Shown here in pieces: positions 52,191 through 62,026 of a DNA stretch of 64,000 bases. Source of the stretch: Arthrobacter terricola (GTDB taxonomy: Bacteria > Actinomycetota > Actinomycetes > Actinomycetales > Micrococcaceae); NCBI RefSeq assembly GCF_004354015.1, contig NZ_SMRU01000027.1, forward strand, positions 1-64,000. Reading direction: 5' to 3'. Positions within the stretch are counted from its first letter, which is position 1. Every line of letters starts with the position of its first letter. Under the pieces are notes generated by a model. It was not told the origin of the DNA and did no database searches. It saw only the letters and a list, made by a program, of their open reading frames with translations. The translations under genes were made by a program, and so were the position numbers.

Positions 52191-54319
52191 GCGAGAGCGG
52201 AGTGTCCTGGGCCGTGGAGACCCTTTCCGCGGTCAACATCGACAGCGTGAGCGCCTGGCAACGTGCGATGGACTTCCTCTGCGTGGCCCAACTCTATCTC
52301 GATGTCGTCGACCCGACACTGCCTATCGAACGTGACCACGTCAAGGCCCGACCTGCTGGGCATTGGGGCGTGTGCCCTAACATGAACGCCGTTCTCGCCG
52401 TTCTCGCACACTTGAAGCCCGCAGAGGCCGAGGGTCAGCTGACGGTGGTGCACGGCGCAGGCCACGCGGGTGCGTCCGTTCGTGCGGACCGATTCCTCGA
52501 CGGGTCTCTCGGACTCGTGGACCGTGACTACGAGCACGGCGTAGGTGGCATGACACGCCTAGCTCGAGGCTTCTCGTCTGATGATCGGTGGGGCCACGAA
52601 ATATCGCCTCTGCTGCCAAGGGTGATGTACATGGGAGGACATCTGGGAGGAGCCTTGGGCCATGCCCAAGGGGTAGCCCTCGATCGCCCAGACCATCTTG
52701 TTGTACCTATCATCGGAGATGGCGAGTGCGAGACGGGAACCACTGCGGGGGCATGGTTGGGAGCACACGCGCTGCACGGAACAGGCTCGCACGGTCACGT
52801 CCTCCCCGTCATCCTGCTAAACCATCAGCGAATGGGTGGAGCCTCGGTCCTCGCAGGAATGGGTCGGGAGCGAGTCGTCGACTACCTCATGGGTGTCGGT
52901 TGGGAGCCGGTATGGGTGGATGGCACGCAGCCTGGCTCCTTGCTTGCCGGAATGACCCGCGCTCTTGATCGGACCAAACCTCTGGGAAACGAGGGCCAAG
53001 TCTGCATCGTCCTGGACATGGTCAAGGGGTGGGGTGGGCCGACTCACGACTCCGAGGGCCAGATGTTAATCGGGACTCCGCGCGTCCACAAGGCTCCACT
53101 TCTAGATCCCCGTAGAAATCCGGCCGAACTGGAGCTTCTCTCCCAGTGGGTGAGCTCGTACCGCCCCGGAGATCTATTCGTTGAGGGGCGACCCGACTTC
53201 GTCCCAGACAACCTCCGACGCGTCGCCTTCGGGGACCCATGCCACTCCGACGAGGTCCCGACGAAGTCATGGAGCCCTTTAAGTACAGGGGGTTTCGCTG
53301 AAGCGGTCCAAGGTGCACTGACCTTCAAAGACAGTAGCTGTCGGGTCTTCAGCCCAGACGAGCTCTCATCAAACAGGATCAGTGCAGCGGCACTGCCTAC
53401 AAAGGTTCCCGAGATCCTCAATGAGGAGTTGTGCCATCTCTGGCTCCAGGGTTACCTGACGAGTGGTCGCCGTGGTATCGCCATCGAGTACGAGTCATTC
53501 GCGTCGATTGCGCTGCCGTTGATCCGGCAATACGCTAAGAGCCGGGCGTTGGCACGTCAGTCTAATGGCGGCGGCTCGGTCCCAACCATGACCTACCTCC
53601 TCACGAGTCTCTGCTGGAACAACAGCTACTCCCATCAGGACCCCGCAGTCGTACTTGGCATGGCGGAGTCTGCGCCGGTCCCCGTCCGTCTGCTCACACC
53701 CGCTGACCCGGTTCGTCTAGCGGCTGTTATCCGCCAGTGCGTATCATCGAACGACTCAATCGCGGTCATCACGGCTTCAAAGTACGCCACTGAGAACTTC
53801 CCTCGCGACACACTTGACGAGGAACTGCGGACCGGCATGGCCGTCTGGCCCACACTGTCAGACCCAGGCACACCGGACATCACATTGTGCGTAGCGGGAG
53901 ACGTCGCGTCGTCGGTGGCCGCTCAAGCCCTCTCCGCATTCCGCGAGACGGCGCCCGGGAAGAAGGTGCGTTGGGTGACGCTCCTGGACCTGAATGCGCT
54001 CGATCCGAAGATGCGCGGGCCGTGGCCGGCTAGGTTCGAGAAAGTGTTCCCTGACCATGGTCCTGTGCTCTTCGTGGTCCCCTACTTCGCTGCAGCCGTC
54101 AAGTCCAGGCTCTTCGACATCCCCCAGATGGCCTCGCGAAGTACCGTGCTCGGTTTCCAAGACCTAGGTCATCATCTCAAGGGCGAGGCCCTACTCGACG
54201 CCTGCGGGATGAGCCCTGATCGATTGTGTCAGTTGATGCTGACGTCGACACAGGAGCCTGTTGCTGACCGACGGCTCCGCGACCAGGACCACTTGTCCAC
54301 GGGAGCAATCCATCGTTGA
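52187..54319 (+). CDS. Phosphoketolase-family enzyme (XFP)
   Basis: 710-aa thiamine-diphosphate enzyme. GHWGVCPNMNAVLAVLAHL (58-76), HGAGHAG (89-95), HEISPLLPRV, GGHLGGALGHAQGVALD and the TPP-binding GDGECETG (177-184) with LLNHQRM follow xylulose-5-phosphate/fructose-6-phosphate phosphoketolases. At 710 aa it is shorter than the usual 780-830, mainly in the middle and end. It would split a ketose phosphate into acetyl phosphate and an aldose phosphate, or in this setting a modified sugar. It ends the coupled operon (ATGA with the YdeI gene). Confidence 0.88.
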   Translation: MSESGVSWAVETLSAVNIDSVSAWQRAMDFLCVAQLYLDVVDPTLPIERDHVKARPAGHWGVCPNMNAVLAVLAHLKPAEAEGQLTVVHGAGHAGASVRADRFLDGSLGLVDRDYEHGVGGMTRLARGFSSDDRWGHEISPLLPRVMYMGGHLGGALGHAQGVALDRPDHLVVPIIGDGECETGTTAGAWLGAHALHGTGSHGHVLPVILLNHQRMGGASVLAGMGRERVVDYLMGVGWEPVWVDGTQPGSLLAGMTRALDRTKPLGNEGQVCIVLDMVKGWGGPTHDSEGQMLIGTPRVHKAPLLDPRRNPAELELLSQWVSSYRPGDLFVEGRPDFVPDNLRRVAFGDPCHSDEVPTKSWSPLSTGGFAEAVQGALTFKDSSCRVFSPDELSSNRISAAALPTKVPEILNEELCHLWLQGYLTSGRRGIAIEYESFASIALPLIRQYAKSRALARQSNGGGSVPTMTYLLTSLCWNNSYSHQDPAVVLGMAESAPVPVRLLTPADPVRLAAVIRQCVSSNDSIAVITASKYATENFPRDTLDEELRTGMAVWPTLSDPGTPDITLCVAGDVASSVAAQALSAFRETAPGKKVRWVTLLDLNALDPKMRGPWPARFEKVFPDHGPVLFVVPYFAAAVKSRLFDIPQMASRSTVLGFQDLGHHLKGEALLDACGMSPDRLCQLMLTSTQEPVADRRLRDQDHLSTGAIHR

Positions 54320-54592
54320 GAAGCGGCACGGAAGCCCCTCATCTGACTCCACGACCCTGCCCAGCCCACGCATCACGGCCTCCACCCTTCCATGCCCTGA
54401 CGGCGTTGAGCTGACATGCCCACCGTCCGTCAACGGGTCAGGCCACTTAGGCGGCTAGCTCAAGCAAGAAGACCCGGCAACGGGAGTCTATGGGATCGCG
54501 GGAGTTGAGGCCGGCACATCGCGAAATTGTTGACATCGGAGCCGCGGTGCTCCGCCACGCCTTTTCCGGCCCCAGAAGCGAGCTGGAGCAAG

Positions 54593-57110
54593 TCAGCCAG
54601 GCGTTTGAGCGTGGCTGATTAGATCGGTGTTTTGGGCTGTCGGGACTTCTGGCCGGAGCCGTTCAGCCTCTTCCCGCCTCCGCCGAAGGTGAACGAGGCT
54701 TTCTTCGAGCGCGCTGACTTCTCCGAGCCAATGGTGTTCGCGTGCTTCGGCCAGGCGTTGCTCGGCCTTTTCGGTCATGGTTTCAAGACGGCCGGCTTGG
54801 GCGGGATCTACTTGCAGGAACCGGCATTTGACGCAGGCGTGTTCGTGCACGCACGGGGTGGCGTAAGGTCGGTGGCAGGTGCCCAGGGCCACCCTCCGGA
54901 GCAGGAAATGCTCTTCGAATTCCCTCCATTCCTCGGTCGACGCGGCTCGGAATTCCTCGTCGGGACGGGTTTGCCGGCGGCGTTCGATGAAGGCGTGGTG
55001 CGCTTGGATCACGTGTTCGGGGAAAACGGCTGTGTATCCTCTGGTCGTTTCTAGGCTGAGGTGGCCGAGGAGAGTTGAGACGATGTGCAGGGGCAGGCCA
55101 GTCCCGACGAGCTCGGTGGCGAAGAGGCGGCGGAAGTCGTGGGGCGTAAAGGTGAGTGGTGCACCGGCGTCCATGAGGCCGGCGTGGGCTGCGATGCCGT
55201 TGAGTACGCGGCTGATGTAGGTGTGGGAGAGGACGTTTTGTGTAGGTCCGACCAGCCGTGCGAACAGGTGCGGAAGTGGATCGCTGAAAGTCTTTTCGTT
55301 GGGGTCATAGCGGACAGACAAAGGCACCGACTGGCCCGTACCGCGGGCACGTCGCTGAACCTCCACGAGAACTTTCACGAGCTCGGGCGACATGGGAACA
55401 AGACGTTCCTGATCCGTTTTCAACGGAACGATGTGCAGCAGGGGCACGATGGTGTTGGTTGTGGGGGCGACATAGTGGCGCAGGGACAGCTGGGTCAGTT
55501 CCTGGAGCTCCTCGAGCCTGACTCCGGTTTCCTTCAGGGTCGATGCAAGAGCCCAGCCCCAGAACCCGTCGGCTTCCACCGCCGTGACGTCTGCTCGCTT
55601 TCCAACCGCTGTGGGCGGAACGGAGCCGTCATCGGCGGCGATGAGTTCAGCCCAGACACGGGCTCTGGTGTTGGCCGCGGCGCGAACGGGTGGGTCATGT
55701 CGGCGATATGTGACTCAGTCCACCACGTACGTTTCACCGTGGGCCGCCGACAAGGTCGATTCCAACAACCGTGTGCCGCGTTCGCGGAGCGCGGCGGCGG
55801 CATGCATGAAGGCGGGCAGGAGCGGCGTCAGGGACCGGGTGCGTTGCTGCATCCGCGACTGGACGTGTTTGCGTTGCTTGGACACACTTCGGGATTCGGT
55901 GCGTGGAAATGGGGTGGGTGCAACCCAGACTGCCCACCGCTCCGACTGTTCGTACGACCACTCGGCGATGTCACGGTAGAGGGCACGGACCGCGAAGTAC
56001 GTTGAGGACGTGTCACGGCGTGGACGTCCCTCAAGCGTGAGGTGGATCCATCCGCTCGCGCCACTGGGCTGCGACGTCCGGTGGAAGTCGCAGGTCTTTC
56101 TGGTCCGGGTTGATGTCGATAATTTCGGCCCAGAACAGGCGCACCAGCCTGTAAGCAACCCCCTCAAGGGAGCCATAGTCCATGTTGGGCTTGAGTTCTT
56201 CTAAGTAGTCGATGAGCAGGTCGCGGACCCGCGAAGGCGGAATCCCGTAACGGTCGACGAGGGTTTTCACCGTGTGGCGCCGGGAGGAGACACTGGCGTG
56301 CCATGCGGCTCGCAAAGTCGGCGGCTCTCCGGCCAACGGCCCGAGGGCCACAAGAAGTTCCCAGGCCAGGTGTTCCTTGGCATGTCGGCTGGACCGTGCA
56401 ATGTGCGAGTATGCCAGAACATCATCGCCGGTCAGCTTGCCGAGCCGTTTGCCGGTCCGGACAAGGATCCTTGCGATGGCGTTCTCGGCGTTCCGCCGGA
56501 TCAGCTCGTGGCCGCGCTCGTACTCGGGCAGTGCCCGCAGACGCGCCGTCTCAGTAGGTTCAGCAACCTCAAGGAAGGACAGCGACCCGCGGCTTTGATT
56601 CCATTGTTTGGACGAGAACATCCATTCGTAGGACGGACGCACCAAGCGCGCCCGCACCAGCGTGCTGACACCAGAGCTGAGGAAAATCCGGCCCACTGAT
56701 AGACGCTCGCTAAGCTCCTTGAGGCCTTCCCGGGGAGCCTGATCCATCCCGGGCGCCAACCACTGCTCATCCCAAGTGCCTCCAGAGAATCCATTCAGCC
56801 ACCGCAGGACATGCCCGGCGGCAGCAATCCGCAGCCGCCAACTCGACGGCGCCGAGCCAAAAGGAAGCGTGTATTCCCGCGCCCATTCCAGGGCTTCCTC
56901 GACTCCAAGACTCTGAAGGCTGAGGAACTGTTCGTCGTCGATCGCCGGCGCAGGGATCCCGCCGTCGAAGGCTTACCTTGGCCACGTCCCGTTGACGGCG
57001 GTAACCACGCTGTCTGCCGTGAGGCGGAGTCCCTGACCACGGCGATAGGTTTCGGTTGCCGCGATCTGTGCCGGGGATCTAAGATCTGCCGTGATCTGGG
57101 AGCCGGTCAT
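54593..57110 (-). pseudogene. tnpB: Tn554-like transposase B (tyrosine recombinase), inactivated
   Basis: Rebuilt from ATG 57110 (overlapping the tnpA stop by ATGA) to the stop at 54593. The catalytic domain (TGVRLEELQELT, PHDFRRLFATELVG, LLGHLSLETTRGYTAVF) keeps Arg, HxxR, His and Tyr; the end has a CxxC (HACVKCRFLQVDP). Lesions: TAA after NGTWPR at about 56972, a one-base shift near 56035 (RMDPP then TLEGRPRRD) and TGA after ETYVVD at 55715-55717. Its size of about 830 codons and its place behind a shorter recombinase match TnpA/TnpB of Tn554-type elements. A TnpC-like gene is not seen. Confidence 0.82.
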
Positions 57111-58261
57111 TCACCCAGGCCTAACAATTCGCGCACCGCCGCGTCGTCGTACTCCGGTTCAACCGTCGGGGCCGGCGGACGCGGCCTTGCATAGTGCTCC
57201 AGCACCTTCTGCAGCACGTCTTCCATCCGGGGCTGGGTGTAAACAGTTGTCGTGGTGACGTTGGCATGCCGGAGCACCGTCTGCACATCAACAAGTGTGA
57301 ACGCCGGGTCCGCGATCATTCGTTCGGCCGCGGACGCAGATCGTGCAGTGTCCAGTTCGAGCCGAGCGCCTGCTGCGCCCTGGAGAACATGCTCCGCGCT
57401 GCACTGTAGGTGAGGGGTCGCCGGTTCCTAGCTGCAAGGGTCCACCACACAGCGTCGCCCGGCGAGGCCGGCTGGCCTTCCCGCATATACAGGGCCAACC
57501 ACACGAAGGCATCCGCACTCGCCGGAACGACGTCCCGGTTGCGGGTTCCCTTGCTGGTCACGACAAGAGTATGTTCACCGAAGTCATAGTCCCCGTGCCG
57601 GAGGCCGAGCAGCTCTTCCGCGCGCACTCCACTGCTAAGCCAGAAAGACAACATTGCCCGGTCGCGATGGTTCTTCAAGCTGGCAAAGATGGCAGCCATA
57701 GAATCATCCGGAATCCCGCGCCATGCCGGTCGAGCCACCCGTTGCCGGTAGGTTCCCCGCCGGGACTGCCGGAACGGTTCCATGGTGGGCATTCGGTCGC
57801 GGCCGAACGCCCCGCTGCCGAGGCACGGGATTCACCAAAGGCCCAAGGTCCATCTCCAAGGCGAAGTCGTAGAAGCTCGAAAGCACCGTGAGCTGGTGAT
57901 TGATCGAATTCGCCGAGAACGCCGACCCAGAAGCTGCCCGCTTTCGCGTAACCGGGTTGGCCGCGACAGGCTTGTCCAGCCCTCTTCGGAGGGCATTCGC
58001 CGTTGGAGCAACCCGCTTATGCGCCACTAAGGCTCTGACATCCAGCCGTTCAGCCCTCTCCCATGGCGTGAACCTTCCGTGAAGAAACCGGAACCAGCGC
58101 AGAAGGTCATAGGCATAACTGCGCAGGGTCGACGGAGAACAATCGGAGGCCGACAAATCCCTGAGAAACGACGACGCCGCCTCGTGCTCCGAATCAGGAA
58201 AAACCAAACGATAGGGAACACCGTCCTGCGTTTTCACGACCCTGCCCAGCTGCACCGTCAT
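57107..58261 (-). pseudogene. tnpA: Tn554-like transposase A (tyrosine recombinase), inactivated
   Basis: A recombinase of about 380 residues in three frames. 58261-57745: SAM-like core-binding domain (ASSFLRDLSASDCSPSTLRS). 57790-57320: catalytic part with GVRAEELLGLRHGDYDF (Arg I) and GSNWTLHDLR. 57319-57107: DVQTVLRHANVTTTTVYTQP, with His and the Tyr nucleophile. Frameshifts at about 57745 and 57320 separate them. Its stop overlaps the start of tnpB by 4 bases, so the ancestral operon structure is still visible. Confidence 0.82.
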
Positions 58262-58329
58262 GCCCCCAGCCTTTCATCAAGCCAACACACTCCAGAAGAT
58301 CGACACAAGGTGCAGTTAACATGCCTCCT

Positions 58330-59334
58330 TCAATTTGCCGGCGATGCGGTCGAACTGCGCTGCACCAGGGTCATCGGATACATGTGAAGACGAGCCTCGA
58401 GGTGTTGCTCGTCCAGGAGGGCCGCAATCGCGTCCCTGGCCATATCTTCGACCGGCTGTCGGACGGAAGTGATGCCGGGCAGGGCGAAGGCCGCCTCCGG
58501 TGAGTCATCGAGCGAGATGAGGGAGATATGCGCAGGAACGTCCAGCCGGGCTTCCCGAATAGCGTGAAGAGCACCGATCGCGATGGCGTCCGAACTGGCG
58601 AATACAGCTGTCGGCGTTTCAGGGGCGGCGAGTATCGAACGCATGGCTTCGAGCCCACCACGCATCGTGAATTCAGCCTGAAATGCCAGACCGGGTGCCT
58701 GCAGGGAAACGCCGAGGGTGTCCGACCAGCCAGCCAGACGCGGGTCATCGCCTGAAAGGTCACCGAGGAAGGCGATTCTGGCATGCCCGAGGCTTCGCAA
58801 ATGATAAGTCGCTTGCCGGGCTCCCTGGTAGAGGTCTGAGGCGATGGAAACGGTGCCGTCCAGAGGGCGATGGGAGCTCAACTGCACAAGTCGTGTTGAG
58901 AGCGACTTGGCTACTGCACGGTCTTCGTCCGGAAGGTCCGTTGCGAGTAGGATTCCCCGCACTTTCATCTCTTCAAGGTGGGAAAGGAAGAATGCCGTGG
59001 AATCCGACGTCGCGCTGCAGCGCAGGACATCCAGCCCCTGGAGGTGAGCGGCGGCTTCGATAGCAGAAGCGTAGACAGCCCAGAACGGATTCCCGATGTC
59101 CGGGACGATGAGACCGATCACCTGGGTGCTGCCGCTGCTCAGTGCCTGAGCTACCGGGTTAGGGCTGTATCCGAGTTTTCGGATCGAGGTGGCACCATCC
59201 TTGATGGAGCAGTCCCCTGCTGCGGCGCTGACACACCCGGCCCAGGCAGCGTAGTCCCGGGTCGGACCAAGGCACCACGGAATACAGTCCGCCCTGCTGC
59301 CTTCATGAGGTGCCGGGTACGGTTCATGCCGCAC
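58330..59334 (-). pseudogene. LacI-family regulator with eroded HTH
   Basis: The ligand-binding part is complete: ALSSGSTQVIGLIVPDIGNP FWAVYA, then GHARIAFLGDLSGDDPRLAG, AVFASSDAIAIGALHAIREA and ISLISLDDSP are classical periplasmic-binding-like LacI segments. The N-terminus is not: TRDYAAWAGCVSAAAGDCSI replaces the TIxDVAxxAGVSxATVSR helix-turn-helix, and the second helix and hinge are shortened before SIRKLGYSPNPVAQAL. Small deletions within the HTH probably destroyed DNA binding. The start is uncertain. Confidence 0.62.
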
Positions 59335-59836
59335 AGGTGTTCCTTGCGCGATTCAGGAAGAGAAGCCGGACGGGTGATTCATCTGAAGGGAACAGACTTC
59401 GCCTATGCGTCACGCGGCGACTTACGGCTGGAAATGCACACGCTGTCCGTCACGACGACATTGAGGTCCGATTCAAGTGGGACCAAGACGGTCCGCGAGC
59501 CAAAGCAGCCGGCGACGTCGGCAACCGAAATTGTCATAGGCTAAATTCTACTCGAGTAAATTTATGACTACAAGAGACCGAAGAACACTCTTTGCCTTCT
59601 CTTCCACGTTGCGAAAGCCGGAGATCGGCGGGCCAATTTCGACTGGAGTATCCGGTACTCCCGCCTCCGACTGCTGCCCTGGACACGGGGCCGGGGAGGT
59701 CGCCTGACCTGCTTTGGCCTCACTTGACGTCAGCATCCGCTGCCTCCTTGTGCTACCAACCGTCGGCAGGAACCAGCAGAATCTGGTGCACTTGGTTGCG
59801 ACGGCGTCGCACTTCCTGACGTAGGACGGCGCCGAT
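59335..59836. other. Region between LacI-like gene and kinase gene
   Basis: A 44-codon frame on the minus strand (59537-59403, MTISVADVAGCFGSRTVL...) starts 12 bases from a palindrome and may be the head of a deleted gene. No other convincing coding sequence is seen; the remaining frames lack domain and start signals. Confidence 0.35.
59549..59558. promoter_or_regulatory. Palindrome TACTCGAGTA
   Basis: A perfect 10-bp palindrome equal to the core of CTACTCGAGTAG at 29264, flanked by AAATTC and AATTT. It lies about 215 bases upstream of the LacI-like gene and 12 bases from the start of a small frame. Confidence 0.5.
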
Positions 59837-60673
59837 TCAACGCGCCAGTGACGCGGCCATCCAGGCCAGCGCCGCGGCCAGAGCACCCTCCCCCTCGATG
59901 GCTTCGTGCAGTGCAGAACTGACCGCCCGCGCCTGACAGAGTCGCTCCGCGAGATCCAGCGGAACGGCGGCCACATCAGCAAACAGCTCCAGCCGTCGCC
60001 GGAGTTCGCAGGGACCGGCGGCGATCAACTCCGCCAGCCGGTTCCGCTCAACGATCACCGTATGGCTCTCGTACGCGATAGTGCCTACGCGCGGCGCAGG
60101 ATCAATGACCCGCCAGAAGCCGTCACGGTCCCGATGAACATTGCGGGAATGCAGATCACCGTGGGTCAGTGTGGCGGTCGGATCATCGGCGAGGTTGGTG
60201 ATCGCCTCACGTGCCGCGTCAACCGATCGATCGGAGAGCACGCGCGGAGCGCGATGCAGCAAACCCTCGAGATGGACCAGCCACCCATCAGATGCCAGAC
60301 GCTCAATCTGAATGGCGTCGTTTTTCCGCGACGGATCCGGCACGGCCAGGCGTCGCGCGAGATCGGCCTGGATGGTGATGGACCGGTCCGGTGTCACACC
60401 GGCTAACGACCCTGGTGTCAGCCGTTCCAGCAACAGCGCGCCGAGCTCGTCATGATGGTCAAGACAGCGCACCGAGGCTGATGCCGGAAATGCTTTCAGG
60501 GCGAGCGCTTCGCGCGAGGCCTCCGGCCACGGGAGCACCTTCAGCATCAGTTCCTGGTTTCCACGGCGGACGGGCATCACAATCGACATGCCGCCTCTAA
60601 GCGGTTCGCAGTCAGGCTGGCATCCCCACTCCTCCGAGGCACGGGCCAGTCTGGCAGCCGGTGAATCGCTCAC
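59837..60673 (-). CDS. Aminoglycoside/hydroxyurea resistance kinase (APH(6)-like)
   Basis: 278-aa kinase-fold protein: LRGGMSIVMPVRRGNQELMLK (ATP Lys region), TLTHGDLHSRNVHRD (catalytic HGD..N) and WRVIDPAPRVGTIAYE (metal DPxP). HGDLHxxNV followed by IDPxPxVG is the signature of streptomycin 6-phosphotransferases and hydroxyurea phosphotransferases. ATG 60673 is the domain start. It is monocistronic. A role in streptomycin resistance is possible but many environmental homologues have other substrates. Confidence 0.88.
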   Translation of the reverse strand: MSDSPAARLARASEEWGCQPDCEPLRGGMSIVMPVRRGNQELMLKVLPWPEASREALALKAFPASASVRCLDHHDELGALLLERLTPGSLAGVTPDRSITIQADLARRLAVPDPSRKNDAIQIERLASDGWLVHLEGLLHRAPRVLSDRSVDAAREAITNLADDPTATLTHGDLHSRNVHRDRDGFWRVIDPAPRVGTIAYESHTVIVERNRLAELIAAGPCELRRRLELFADVAAVPLDLAERLCQARAVSSALHEAIEGEGALAAALAWMAASLAR

Positions 60674-60833
60674 CGACCCAGGGCAGCGAGGCGACTGTTT
60701 GCTGGGTGGACTGCGGGCATCTTCTCCCCTTCACCTCGGTGCGAGGTTTTTCGCGACGCACCGGCACTAGATCTCATTCATTCACTGCTTTGGAACATCA
60801 ACAGAACCGGGACCCGCCGACTAAGGTTGTAAC

Positions 60834-61325
60834 GTGACTGAGTGGCGTGTAGATCGGATCGGGTCGGCCGCCCGGGGCGAAAACCCCACGGTGCTGGCCG
60901 AGCTTCGTGGCGGTTACGCCGTGATCGGCGATGTGCAGTTCCTGCCCGGTTACTGCGTCCTGCTTGGTAAGGATCCGAAGGCTGCAGCGTTGGCAGACAT
61001 GCCCCGTCTGGAGCGGGTGCAGTTCCTGGCGGACGTCGATCTGCTCGCCACTGCTGTGGAGCGTGCATGCCGGGACGCGGATCCGGCGTTCCGCCGGGTC
61101 AACATCGAGATCCTCGGAAACGCGGATGCGTTTGTTCACGCGCATGTGTTCCCCCGATATGACTGGGAACCAGCGGACCTTGTATCGCGTGCAGTGTGGA
61201 CGTACGGGGTAGGAAGCTGGCACGATCCGGCCTCGGCGCTCGGGCCACGGCACGACCAGCTACGAACGAGCATCGGGGCCGAACTGCGAACCCTGAGCGA
61301 CAGGGACGAGATCCGGATCTCCTGA
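60834..61325 (+). CDS. HIT-family (Ap4A hydrolase-like) protein
   Basis: 163 aa from GTG 60834. The catalytic histidine triad is represented by NADAFVHAHVFPRYDWEP (HxHxxxR-type, HAHVFPRY), preceded by LPGYCVLLGKDPKAAALADM. This matches diadenosine tetraphosphate hydrolase-like HIT proteins, which cleave dinucleoside polyphosphates or nucleoside phosphoramidates. It is divergent from the kinase gene. Confidence 0.88.
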   Translation: MTEWRVDRIGSAARGENPTVLAELRGGYAVIGDVQFLPGYCVLLGKDPKAAALADMPRLERVQFLADVDLLATAVERACRDADPAFRRVNIEILGNADAFVHAHVFPRYDWEPADLVSRAVWTYGVGSWHDPASALGPRHDQLRTSIGAELRTLSDRDEIRIS

Positions 61326-61372
61326 TGCTCGGGCCCGCGCCGGATACTGCGCCGTAAATCCCGTGCAGTCCT

Positions 61373-62026
61373 CTATTGGAGGCCCAGGAACGCAGCGGTT
61401 TCATTCGCGCCTTCGATCGTCAGGGTCCAGTCCGGGCGCCGGAAGTCATGCGGGCTGAGGCGAAGCAGCAGTTCTCGTTCAACGACGCCGGGGCGGGTCG
61501 TGACGCGCTTCTCGCCGTTCGGAACGTACCCGAGACGGCGGCTCACACCGAGGGACCCCCCGTTCCAGTCCACAGCACCGGTCAAAGCGCACTCGGCGCC
61601 AAGCCAGTCGAAAGCCCAGAGGAGCACGGCGGCGCGCATCTCGTGACCAAACCCGCGCCGTTGTACGCTGCGGCGAAGCCACGAACCAGTCTCAACCGTG
61701 CGAAGGGTTCCGAAGTCTTTCGCGCCGATGCACTGGGTGCCAAGGAAATTGCCTTCGTGCGTCCAGACGCCGAAGATGATGTTCCAGTCGGCTGGTGCGC
61801 ACTCATTGCGTTGCTGCCAGATCCAACGGGCGAGATTCCCCGGGAGGATTTCGGGGGCGGCGTCAGTCCAGGGCACGGCAAAGGGGGTGCGTTCGGGATC
61901 GTGAATGCCCGATGCCGCGGCCTCAATGTAGGCGGGAATGTCCTCATCGCGGACGGGGCGCAGCACCAGCCGCGGGGTCGTGAGGCAAAGTTGAAAAAGG
62001 GGCCACACGTCCTCGAGCGTTGTCAT
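61373..62026 (-). CDS. GNAT acetyltransferase, RimJ/RimL type
   Basis: 217-aa GNAT: TPRLVLRPVRDEDIPAYIEA opens the RimJ/L family, SWLRRSVQRRGFGHEMRAAV holds the acetyl-CoA site (RRGFG), and DWNGGSLGVSRRLGYVPNGE is the late motif. The substrate may be a ribosomal protein N-terminus or a small amine. Its start overlaps the acyltransferase 3 stop (ATGA, 62023-62026), so the two are co-translated. Confidence 0.9.
   Translation of the reverse strand: MTTLEDVWPLFQLCLTTPRLVLRPVRDEDIPAYIEAAASGIHDPERTPFAVPWTDAAPEILPGNLARWIWQQRNECAPADWNIIFGVWTHEGNFLGTQCIGAKDFGTLRTVETGSWLRRSVQRRGFGHEMRAAVLLWAFDWLGAECALTGAVDWNGGSLGVSRRLGYVPNGEKRVTTRPGVVERELLLRLSPHDFRRPDWTLTIEGANETAAFLGLQ

Noticed and set aside
54320..54592. 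Possible third gene (tnpC) of the Tn554-like element
   Set aside because: A short frame exists after tnpB, but it lacks a start signal and the helical charged pattern expected of TnpC.
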